Below the pieces are notes generated by a model. The model saw only the letters and a list, made by a program, of their open reading frames with translations, searched no databases and was not told the DNA's origin. A DNA stretch of 7,485 nt from an uncultured Thermoleophilia bacterium (GTDB lineage Bacteria > Actinomycetota > Thermoleophilia > UBA2241): contig CAIXSE010000223.1 of NCBI GenBank assembly GCA_903921965.1, forward strand, positions 1 through 7,485, read 5' to 3'. Below, piece after piece: positions 1 to 5,448 of this stretch. Positions within the stretch are counted from its first letter, which is position 1, and each line of letters starts with the position of its first letter. A program made the translations under genes and the position numbers.

Positions 1-219
1 GCCGACAAGCGCATCTTCCCGGCCATCGACATCGAGACCACCGGCACGCGCAAGGAGGAGCTGCTCATGGAGCCCGCCGAGGCGGCCGCCGTGTGGAAGC
101 TCCGCGGCGTGCTGCACAGCCTCGACCCGGCGGCCGCCATCGAGCTGCTCATCAAGAAGGTCCGCGAGACCAAGAGCAACGCCGAGTTCCTGGCCGCGCT
201 GCAGAAGAACTCGCGGTAA
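1..219 (+). CDS. rho: Transcription termination factor Rho, C-terminal 72 residues (5' truncated by window)
   Basis: This is the end of the hexameric RNA-dependent ATPase/helicase that terminates transcription. The reading frame is open from base 1 to TAA at 217-219. The visible peptide includes RIFPAIDIETTGTRKEELL, which aligns closely with the C-terminal part of the E. coli Rho ATPase domain (VFPAIDYNRSGTRKEELL). The Arg of GTRKEELL (residue 17 of the fragment) aligns with the arginine finger R366 of E. coli Rho. The rest, with WKLRGVLHSLDP, AIELLIKKVRETKSNAEFL and a short basic end, also matches the usual Rho C-terminus in content and length. The next gene on the same strand begins 39 bases downstream and no strong terminator lies between, so the two may be cotranscribed. 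The N-terminal RNA-binding domain and the Walker motifs lie outside the window. Confidence 0.96.
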   Translation, partial: ADKRIFPAIDIETTGTRKEELLMEPAEAAAVWKLRGVLHSLDPAAAIELLIKKVRETKSNAEFLAALQKNSR

Positions 220-258
220 GCACGGCGTGAAGCGGACGGGCGCAGGCCGAGGCCGGCG

Positions 259-1065
259 GTGACGCAGGCGTCCGGCGGCGCGTACCGCGTGCCGTTCGTC
301 AAGGCGTCCGCCTGCGGCAACGACTTCCTGCTGGTCGAGGAGCGCTTCGCCCCGGTCGATCTGGCCGAGTTCACGCGCCGCGCCTGCGACCGCCACGAGG
401 GCGTCGGCGCCGACGGCGTGGAGTGGCTCTCCGAGGACGACGAGGCCGACATCCGGGCGCGGCTCCTGAACGCCGACGGCTCCCCCGCCGAGATCTCCGG
501 CAACGGCACGCGCTGCGTCGCCGCCCTGCTTGCGTCGGCGCACGAGGAGCACACGACCTTCTCGGTGCGCACCGGCGCCGGCATCCGCATCTGCGAGCTC
601 ATCTCGCGCCGCGACCCGGAGTTCGAGCTCGACGTCGACATGTGGGCGCCGCTGGTCGGCGAGCCGGAGAAGCTGCAGCTGTCGGTCGGGTCGGTCACCG
701 GCCGCGCCGTCTCGGTCGGCAATCCTCACTTCGTGGTGCTCGTCGACCGCTTCGAGCGCGGCTGGCAGGCGATGGCCGCGGAGATCGAGACGCACCCGCG
801 GTTCGCCGAGCGCACCAACGTGGAGCTCGTGCGCGTGGTGTCCGAGGCGGAGGTCGAGGCGCGCTTCTACGAGCGGGGCGCCGGCGAGACGCTCTCGTCC
901 GGCACCGGCTCGGTGGCGGCGGCCGTGGCGGCGGTGTGCGCCGGCCGCGCGCGCTCGCCGGTGCGCGTGGTCGCGCCGGGCGGCGCCCAGACGGTGGTGT
1001 GGGACGGCGCGGTGATGCTGCGCGGCACCGCGCGGCTGGTCTGCGCCGGGTCGTTCTACTTCTGA
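259..1065 (+). CDS. dapF: Diaminopimelate epimerase-like protein with both catalytic cysteines replaced by serine
   Basis: This 268-residue protein has the usual DapF length. DapF interconverts LL- and meso-diaminopimelate in the cytoplasm for lysine and peptidoglycan synthesis. Family motifs in order are ACGNDFLLVEE (18-28), GVGADGVEWLS (48-58), NADGSPAEISGNGTRC (71-86), GNPHFVV (154-160), RTNVELV (185-191), ERGAGETLSSGTGSVAAA (205-222) and a C-terminal APGG (239-242). In characterised DapF the two catalytic bases are cysteines in MCGNG and ACGTG. Here these positions are Ser80 (TCC at 496-498) and Ser214 (TCC at 898-900). The protein may be a true epimerase of a Ser/Ser variant lineage or a relative with another activity; the fold assignment is secure, the reaction is not. 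GTG259 is the first start after the upstream in-frame stop (rho TAA). GTG289 would give MPFVKASACGNDF, closer to the usual N-terminus, and neither start has a strong ribosome binding site. The location 39 bases after rho suggests one transcript. Some actinobacteria carry aspartate-family amino acid genes beside rho. Confidence 0.88.
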   Translation: MTQASGGAYRVPFVKASACGNDFLLVEERFAPVDLAEFTRRACDRHEGVGADGVEWLSEDDEADIRARLLNADGSPAEISGNGTRCVAALLASAHEEHTTFSVRTGAGIRICELISRRDPEFELDVDMWAPLVGEPEKLQLSVGSVTGRAVSVGNPHFVVLVDRFERGWQAMAAEIETHPRFAERTNVELVRVVSEAEVEARFYERGAGETLSSGTGSVAAAVAAVCAGRARSPVRVVAPGGAQTVVWDGAVMLRGTARLVCAGSFYF

Positions 1066-1081
1066 CGCGGCGCGACCGCAT

Positions 1082-1112
1082 CGGCGCCGGGCAGGTTGCG
1101 CGGCCGGCGCCG
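1082..1112 (+). terminator. GC-rich hairpin just after dapF, possible terminator
   Basis: CGGCGCCGG (1082-1090) and CCGGCGCCG (1104-1112) can form a 9-bp stem with a 13-nt loop, starting 16 bases after the dapF stop. There is no run of T after the stem, so it is not a classic intrinsic terminator. Each arm contains a self-complementary core, and such stems arise easily at this GC content. The position before a gene with its own promoter region is what supports it. Confidence 0.3.
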
Positions 1113-1130
1113 GACCTCTCCGCAAGTCAT

Positions 1131-1167
1131 CCATGAAAATCAGACGGTAGATGAAGGATTTTCATGG
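1131..1167. repeat. Perfect 11-bp inverted repeat upstream of the ATPase gene (candidate operator)
   Basis: CCATGAAAATC (1131-1141) and GATTTTCATGG (1157-1167) are exact reverse complements separated by 15 bases. The arms are AT-rich in a region that is otherwise strongly GC-rich. The right arm abuts the putative -10 box of the downstream ATPase gene. A direct repeat, GGTAGA at 1146-1151 and 1166-1171, is spaced 20 bases apart, close to two helical turns. The geometry suits an operator for a dimeric regulator overlapping a promoter. An RNA hairpin is less likely if transcription starts downstream at the ATG. The regulator is unknown. Confidence 0.6.
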
Positions 1168-1173
1168 TAGAAT
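1168..1173 (+). promoter_or_regulatory. Candidate -10 box of a leaderless promoter for the ATPase gene
   Basis: TAGAAT at 1168-1173 matches five of six bases of the TATAAT consensus and ends 6 bases before the ATG at 1180. No Shine-Dalgarno sequence lies between (only CCCGCC). A start of transcription 6-7 bases after the -10 box falls on or beside the ATG, as in leaderless mRNAs, which are common in GC-rich actinobacteria. No good -35 element is seen at the expected distance, where the inverted repeat and its spacer lie instead. Confidence 0.5.
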
Positions 1174-1179
1174 CCCGCC

Positions 1180-2334
1180 ATGATCGCCCGGGACAGCATC
1201 CTCTCCGCTCTTCGGGTGGCCCTGGACCGCAGCCCGGTCGTCGTGCTCTCGGGTCCGAGGCAGTGCGGCAAGACGACCCTTGCCCGTCAGCTGCTCTCGC
1301 CGGATTCGCTCAACTACTTCGATCTCGAGGATCCCACCAGCATCGCGCGCCTCGGTGAGCCGATGACCGCGCTCGGACCGCTTCGAGGTCTCGTCGTCAT
1401 CGACGAAGTCCAGCGCCGCCCGGATCTCTTCCCGGTGCTGCGGGTCCTCGCCGACAGACGGCCGCTGCCGGCTCGCGTTCTGATCCTCGGCAGTGCCTCG
1501 GGCGATCTCCTGCACCAGACATCCGAGAGCCTTGCCGGACGCGTCGAGCGCCTCATCATCGGAGGGTTCTGCCTTGATGAGGTCGGGACAGCGGCGCTTG
1601 ACGAGCTGTGGCGGCGCGGCGGCTTCCCGCTCTCGTTCCTTGCGGCCACCGAGGCCGACAGCGTCGCCTGGCGAGAGCAGTTCATCCAGACGCTGCTGGA
1701 GCGGGACCTCCCGCAGTGGGGGGTGCGCGTGCCGGCCGTGGCGCTTCGCCGCTTCTGGACTATCGTCGCGCACTACCACGGGCAGATGTGGCGATCGGCA
1801 GACCCCGCGCGATCCCTTGGGGTGAGTGAGGCGACGGTGCGGCGCTACCTTGACCTGTTGACGGACGCGTTCATGGTGCGCCAGCTGCTGCCGTGGCACG
1901 CGAATCTACGCAAACGGCAGGTGAAATCCCCAAAGGTGTACGTCCGCGACAGCGGCCTGCTCCACCGGCTGCTGGGTGTCTCATCGGCGAAGGACCTGCT
2001 GGGTCATCCCAAGATGGGCGCCTCGTGGGAGGGCTTCGTCATCGAACAGGCCCTGGTGAGCGAGCGACACGACGAAGCGTTCTTCTGGGCGACGCACCAA
2101 GGGGCGGAGATGGACCTCGTCCTGCGCAGGAACGACGAGCTCTACGGGGTGGAGTGCAAGCGCGCCGACGCGCCGGCGGTGACGAGATCCATCAGGATCG
2201 CGATGGCGGATCTGGGCTTGAAGCGGGTGGCGGTCGTCTATCCCGGAGATCGCCGCTATCCACTCGCTGAGGGCGTCGAGGCAGTGCCGGCGGGCCAACT
2301 GGCGAGGCCGGGGCGGTTGTTCCTGGAGGACTGA
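1180..2334 (+). CDS. AAA+ ATPase with C-terminal DUF4143 (PD-(D/E)XK nuclease-like) domain
   Basis: This 384-residue cytoplasmic protein belongs to the AAA_14/DUF4143 family, which is widespread and patchily distributed in bacteria and archaea and has no firmly established physiological role. The P-loop is GPRQCGKTT (25-33), Walker B is LVVIDE (71-76), and a sensor-like strand LILGSAS spans 101-107. A winged-helix-like segment SLGVSEATVRRYLDLL (212-227) follows, as is usual in the family. The C-terminal part has WEGF (283-286, Glu284), EMDLVL (310-315, Asp312) and VECK (324-327, Glu325 and Lys327), the E...D...ExK layout of a PD-(D/E)XK fold, so the nuclease-type residues look intact. The length is normal and the gene is complete. 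ATG1180 follows directly after a -10-like box with no ribosome binding site. The gene is visibly richer in A and T than its neighbours, which fits acquisition as a single-gene unit. Members of this family are sometimes discussed as mobile or addiction-like genes; no partner toxin or antitoxin gene is seen here. Confidence 0.92.
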   Translation: MIARDSILSALRVALDRSPVVVLSGPRQCGKTTLARQLLSPDSLNYFDLEDPTSIARLGEPMTALGPLRGLVVIDEVQRRPDLFPVLRVLADRRPLPARVLILGSASGDLLHQTSESLAGRVERLIIGGFCLDEVGTAALDELWRRGGFPLSFLAATEADSVAWREQFIQTLLERDLPQWGVRVPAVALRRFWTIVAHYHGQMWRSADPARSLGVSEATVRRYLDLLTDAFMVRQLLPWHANLRKRQVKSPKVYVRDSGLLHRLLGVSSAKDLLGHPKMGASWEGFVIEQALVSERHDEAFFWATHQGAEMDLVLRRNDELYGVECKRADAPAVTRSIRIAMADLGLKRVAVVYPGDRRYPLAEGVEAVPAGQLARPGRLFLED

Positions 2335-2354
2335 CCGCCGCAGGTGGCTCAACG

Positions 2355-2410
2355 TGCGCTGCAGCGCAGCGTCACCGCACACTGAGCGGCGCCGGCCTGG
2401 CCACCGGCGC
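2355..2410. other. Convergent intergenic region with a 14-bp palindrome and a hairpin
   Basis: The 84 bases between the converging ATPase and FAD-oxidoreductase genes hold a perfect palindrome TGCGCTGCAGCGCA (2355-2368). They also hold a separate stem GCGCCGG (2389-2395) with CCGGCGC (2404-2410) around an 8-base loop. The second stem ends 8 bases past the oxidoreductase stop codon on the minus strand and could stop transcripts from either side. Neither structure is followed by a T tract, so termination is a guess from position only. Confidence 0.3.
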
Positions 2411-2418
2411 GCGGCCGC

Positions 2419-3720
2419 TCACGCGAGGGGCCGGCCGCCGATGCCGTTCACGCCGAGCGCCACGAGGCGCTCGACCAGCTCGGGCCGGTCGATGCCCTGC
2501 ACGTTGCAGCCCGCGCGCAGTGCCATCGCGGCCCCGACCCCGGCCGCCTGCCCCATGAGCATGCACTGGGGCATGCCGCGGCCGGTGGCGTAGGCCGCGA
2601 GGTCCACGGAGCGGGCGCGTCCGGCGAAGAGCAGGTTGCGGACGGCGCGAGGCACCAGGCTGCGGAACGGGATCGTGTAGTAGTCGCCGGGCGGCAGTGC
2701 GGCCTCGTGCGAGTAGACCGCGTCGTCGTCGTCGCGGAACACCTCGTCCAGCGGGCTGTCGCAGGCGACGACGCCGTCGGGGAACTTCGTCGCGCGGGCG
2801 ACGTCCTCGCGCGTCAGCGTGTACATGCCCTCGGGCCGGCGGCCCTCGCGCACGCCCACCACCGGCCCGATGCGCGAGACGTAGGCGTGCTCGAAGCCGG
2901 GCAGCTCGTCGCGGCAGAACGAAGCCAGGGCGAGCACCTGGCGCCGCGCCCGCAGCGTGGCGGCGTTGACGCTGCGTGCGTCCGTTCCTTCGACACCGGT
3001 GACCGTGACGGTGTTGAAGTAGACCGAGCCTTCGCGGAGCCCTTTCAGCAGGTAGATCTGCCGCAGCGTGCCGGGAAGCCTGCCCGCGGCGATCCCCGCT
3101 TCCGCGTAGCGCGTGAAGTAGGGGTCGGCGGCGTCGGCGAAGGCCTGCGCCCAGTCCACGTTCTCCATGAAGAAGCTCAGCGTGGCGCCCATGGTGCGGC
3201 CGCGGGCGTCGCCGGTGGCCGCAGGCACGCCGGCGCGAGCCGCGACGTCGCCGTTGCCGGTGCAGTCGACGTACACGCCGGCGGCGAAGCGCTCGCTGCC
3301 CTGCTGGGAGACAACGTCGACGTGGCGGACCCGGCCGTCTTCGACGGCGACGTCCGCCGGCAGGTGGTTGAGCAGCAGCTCGACGCCGGCGCCGGCCAGC
3401 AGCTCGTGGAGCTCGGCGATCATGAGGTCGTGGTCGTAGACGACCTCGTCGCCGAAGTTGGCGAGGTCGCAGGGCCGGCGCTCGGCGGCCGGCGGGTCGT
3501 AGGCCAGCAGCCGGCCGACGAGCTCCTCGAAGAACCCGCCGACGCTCACGCCGCACGGGTAGCCGCTGCCGAGCATCATGCCGGGACAGCTGGAGATGAC
3601 GCCGCCGATGACGTTCTGCAGCTCGACCAGGCGCACCGAACAGCCCTCGCGCGCCGCCGCCACCGCGGCGGCGATGCCGGCAGGGCCGGCGCCGAAGACG
3701 AGGACGTCGCCGTGCCTCAC
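2419..3720 (-). CDS. FAD-dependent oxidoreductase (FAD_oxidored family)
   Basis: This 433-residue flavoprotein resembles the FAD_oxidored family (PF12831), whose members are mostly uncharacterised. The N-terminus has a Rossmann motif, VLVFGAGPAGIAAAVAAA (6-23, GxGxxG at 10-15), and an acidic residue ending the second strand (VRLVE, Glu33). Next come GGVISSCPGMMLGSGYPCG (39-57), VYVDCTGNGDVAARAG (149-164), GVREGRRPEGMYTLTREDV (289-307) and a C-terminal flavin-binding stretch, NLLFAGRARSVDL (362-374) with MPQCMLMGQAAGVGAA (383-398). No signal peptide or membrane segment is seen, so it is probably cytoplasmic. The GTG start at 3720-3718 overlaps the upstream gene's TGA as GTGA and is preceded by GGGGGAT, a plausible ribosome binding site. 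The frame stays open far upstream, but that extension is arginine-rich and antisense-like, whereas the Rossmann strand begins four residues after this GTG. Translational coupling to the phospholipase-like gene is therefore likely. The substrate cannot be predicted. Cys45 and Cys56, near the flavin motif, may be of interest. Confidence 0.9.
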   Translation of the reverse strand: MRHGDVLVFGAGPAGIAAAVAAAREGCSVRLVELQNVIGGVISSCPGMMLGSGYPCGVSVGGFFEELVGRLLAYDPPAAERRPCDLANFGDEVVYDHDLMIAELHELLAGAGVELLLNHLPADVAVEDGRVRHVDVVSQQGSERFAAGVYVDCTGNGDVAARAGVPAATGDARGRTMGATLSFFMENVDWAQAFADAADPYFTRYAEAGIAAGRLPGTLRQIYLLKGLREGSVYFNTVTVTGVEGTDARSVNAATLRARRQVLALASFCRDELPGFEHAYVSRIGPVVGVREGRRPEGMYTLTREDVARATKFPDGVVACDSPLDEVFRDDDDAVYSHEAALPPGDYYTIPFRSLVPRAVRNLLFAGRARSVDLAAYATGRGMPQCMLMGQAAGVGAAMALRAGCNVQGIDRPELVERLVALGVNGIGGRPLA

Positions 3721-4721
3721 GGCATCCCCCAGAGCTGCTCGATGCCGGCCGCGAAGGCCGCCGGCCGGCGCGGGTCGCTGCAGGGCAGCCCCGTGAGCAT
3801 GCTGCGGTCGCCGGTGGCGGCGACGATCTCGCCGGCGCCGGCGCCGTGGAACAGCACGGCCTCGACGGCCTGCAGACACCTCAGCGCCCAGGCCGCGGCG
3901 GCTTCCATGAGTTCGGTGAAGGTCTCCCGGCGTGGTTCCTGCGGGATCCAGGGGTTGTACCAGGTGCGGCGGCCGGCCAGCAGCCCGGCGGCCGTGGGGT
4001 GCGGCCCGCACGGGTAGATGACGACGCGGTTGGTGCCGTCGGGGTCGACGAGCGGGCCGAGCGCGAGCACCGCCCGCGAGAACGCCGTGCGCCGGTCGCT
4101 CATGTTGCCGTACATGAACGCCATGTCGCGGAACGCGGCGCGCCCCTCTGCCGCGGTGAACCGCATCCCGTACACCTCGTCCACGACGCGCTCCCAGGCG
4201 GCGGACACGGCATCCGCCTGGTCCGGCGGCATCTTCAGCAGCCGCTGCCGCCGGACCCAGCCCTGGTCGTGTGAGCGGCGCCGGGCGAGCGTGACGTCGA
4301 TGGACGCCTCGAGCACGCCGTGGCGGCGGCGGGCGGGAGCCGTGGCGGCATCGTCGCCGGTCCGCTCGACGTCGCCGGTCCAGTACTGGATCCACGGGTG
4401 CGCGCTCGCGTCCAGGCAGAGGTGGCCGGCGTAGCCGCAGGCGAACGCGGCCACGGTGTCGCGCTCGGGTGGAGGCGCCGCGGCGGCCGCGGCGACGAGC
4501 GCGGCGACCGTCTCGCCGGTCTTGTGCCGGTGCGTGACGGCGGCGACGTCGGCGCGGCTCGCGCGGCCCGGCCAGACGCCGGCGTAGAAGAGGAAGTCCG
4601 GGCCCTGGGCGCCGACCTTGAAGGCGTCGTGCCGGACGGCGAGCAGGCGCGCCAGGGGGCCTTCGGCCAGGCGCGCCCTGGCGGCCTCCGCGACCTCGTA
4701 GTGGGCGAGCATGTCGGGCAT
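3717..4721 (-). CDS. Zinc-dependent phospholipase C-like protein
   Basis: This 334-residue protein resembles the Zn-dependent phospholipase C family (PF00882). From the start MPDMLAHYEVA, the candidate metal ligands are His7, Asp42 (GAQGPDFLFY), His64/His66 (THRH), His100 and Asp104 (GHLCLD, an HxxxD), His108, and His134 with Glu138 (HGVLE, an HxxxE). This order and the HxxxD/HxxxE spacings parallel the trinuclear zinc site of Bacillus cereus phospholipase C (His11, Asp55, His69, His118, Asp122, His128, His142, Glu146). Catalysis therefore looks possible. Unlike the secreted enzyme, it has no signal peptide and so appears cytoplasmic. Many such short-leader homologues are annotated only as phospholipase-like. 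ATG4721 is preferred: GGATGGGG lies 6 bases upstream and the protein then starts close to the first His. ATG4733 is also open, adding four residues. The stop overlaps the start of the FAD oxidoreductase gene by 4 bases. The secreted-protein gene lies about 70 bases upstream. The true substrate is unknown. Confidence 0.85.
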   Translation of the reverse strand: MPDMLAHYEVAEAARARLAEGPLARLLAVRHDAFKVGAQGPDFLFYAGVWPGRASRADVAAVTHRHKTGETVAALVAAAAAAPPPERDTVAAFACGYAGHLCLDASAHPWIQYWTGDVERTGDDAATAPARRRHGVLEASIDVTLARRRSHDQGWVRRQRLLKMPPDQADAVSAAWERVVDEVYGMRFTAAEGRAAFRDMAFMYGNMSDRRTAFSRAVLALGPLVDPDGTNRVVIYPCGPHPTAAGLLAGRRTWYNPWIPQEPRRETFTELMEAAAAWALRCLQAVEAVLFHGAGAGEIVAATGDRSMLTGLPCSDPRRPAAFAAGIEQLWGMP

Positions 4722-4741
4722 CGTCGGCCCCATCCTACCGC

Positions 4742-4771
4742 CCGCCGCGGGCCGCTGCGCCCGCGCGGCGG
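4742..4771 (-). other. Strong GC hairpin between the secreted-protein and phospholipase-like genes
   Basis: The arms 4742-4752 and 4759-4771 pair over 11 G-C pairs with one 2-nt bulge (4764-4765) and a 6-nt loop. On the minus strand the hairpin begins 19 bases after the secreted-protein stop and lies before the phospholipase-like start. It has no T tract. It could be a terminator-like or mRNA-stabilising element that gives the first gene a different expression level from the next two, or it may simply reflect GC-rich sequence. Confidence 0.35.
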
Positions 4772-4790
4772 CGGCCGGCCCGCGAGCCCG

Positions 4791-5180
4791 CTACTCCCCG
4801 AGGATGTCGTAGTACACGCGCTTCAGCACGTTGTACGTCACGCCGTCGGCGCGGAGGCGCTTGAACACGAACTTCCCGTCCAGCACGAAGTCGTCGTTGT
4901 ACGCGGCGAACGCCGTGGCCCGGGTGACCTGCCGGTAGTCGTCGAGGTTGAGGCTCTCGTAGTACCGCGTCGAGGCCACCGCATAGCCGGTGACGTTGGC
5001 GTCGTCGGAGTCCCTGCTGAGCGTGAACGTGTACCTGCTCTTCTGCCCGTTCGGCAGGGTGACCGTGTGGGGGAGCTTCTTGGCGTTGATGGGCTCGCCG
5101 CTCACGGTCGAGGCGCTCGCGGCCGCGGCCGTCGTCAGGAGGAGTACCGCCGCCAGTGCGAAGAGGAGAACTGCGCGCAT
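4791..5180 (-). CDS. Small predicted secreted protein of unknown function
   Basis: This 129-residue protein begins with a typical Sec signal peptide: MRAV, a hydrophobic core of about 18 residues (4-21), and small residues AASAS near 21-25 that would allow cleavage after Ala24. The mature part is about 105 residues, has no cysteine, and is rich in Asp, Tyr, Arg and Lys. It reads like a compact beta-rich domain, with segments such as KLPHTVTLPNGQKSRYTFTL and FVLDGKFVFKRLRADG. I do not recognise the family. ATG5180 is chosen because GGGGGTT lies about 6 bases upstream and the signal peptide starts at once. It is the first of three minus-strand genes; the phospholipase-like gene follows after about 70 bases. 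It is probably exported to the cell surface or medium, unlike its two cytoplasmic-looking neighbours. There is no lipobox cysteine, so it is not a lipoprotein. Confidence 0.75.
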   Translation of the reverse strand: MRAVLLFALAAVLLLTTAAAASASTVSGEPINAKKLPHTVTLPNGQKSRYTFTLSRDSDDANVTGYAVASTRYYESLNLDDYRQVTRATAFAAYNDDFVLDGKFVFKRLRADGVTYNVLKRVYYDILGE

Positions 5181-5262
5181 CTCGGAACCCCCGATCCTCG
5201 GAAGATGGGCGGGACGTGCGAAGCCGGCGCCGGCCGGACCCGGCGTGAGGCCCCACGGCGCC

Positions 5263-5268
5263 AGTGTA
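5263..5268 (-). promoter_or_regulatory. Possible -10 box for the minus-strand three-gene cluster
   Basis: On the minus strand TACACT (5268 to 5263) matches the TAnAnT pattern and lies about 83 bases upstream of the secreted-protein ATG. No convincing -35 hexamer is seen 16-18 bases further up. It is the only reasonable -10 candidate noticed in the 268-base divergent region, which otherwise holds a 12-bp GCCGGCGCCGGC palindrome (5223-5234) of the kind common in such DNA. Confidence 0.25.
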
Positions 5269-5342
5269 CTCCGGGAAACGGCGGGAGGGGACGTGCTGCG
5301 AGTCCGGCCCCTCCGCGGGCGGCGTCTGTCGTCGGGGACGAT

Positions 5343-5371
5343 ATGACCGGCAGAGCCCGCCGTGGTATCAT
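5343..5371 (+). promoter_or_regulatory. Candidate sigma70-type promoter for rpmE-thyX-DUF1385
   Basis: ATGACC (5343-5348, 4 of 6 with TTGACA) and TATCAT (5366-5371, 4 of 6 with TATAAT) are separated by exactly 17 bases. Transcription would start near 5378, leaving a leader of about 70 bases before the rpmE ATG. Both hexamers stand out as AT-containing islands in the GC-rich intergenic region. Confidence 0.5.
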
Positions 5372-5448
5372 GCCGTTTCGGCCCGTCCGCGGGTCGCGCG
5401 CGTTCGCGTCAACACACCGGGTCTCATCCCCAGAAGGGAACCGTCAGC

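Noticed and set aside
1162..1899. A 245-codon minus-strand open frame within the ATPase gene
   Set aside because: It is antisense to the Walker A and B coding region and has no motif of its own.
1180..2334. The ATPase as part of a toxin-antitoxin or defence operon
   Set aside because: No partner gene adjoins it: dapF lies upstream with a gap, and the next gene is convergent. The isolated DUF4143 ATPase alone does not support such a system.
2707..4017. A 436-codon plus-strand open frame opposite the FAD oxidoreductase and phospholipase-like genes
   Set aside because: It is the complement of strongly conserved coding sequence and has no recognisable motif.
2419..4395. A 658-codon minus-strand frame that would extend the FAD oxidoreductase by about 225 residues
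   Set aside because: The extra part is antiparallel-free but out of frame with the well-supported phospholipase-like gene on the same strand, is Arg/Ala-rich, and has no domain. The Rossmann motif begins just after GTG3720.
5223..5234. GCCGGCGCCGGC palindrome in the divergent intergenic region
   Set aside because: GGCGCC-type palindromes recur in this GC-rich window (also near 1082 and 1104), so no specific function can be claimed.
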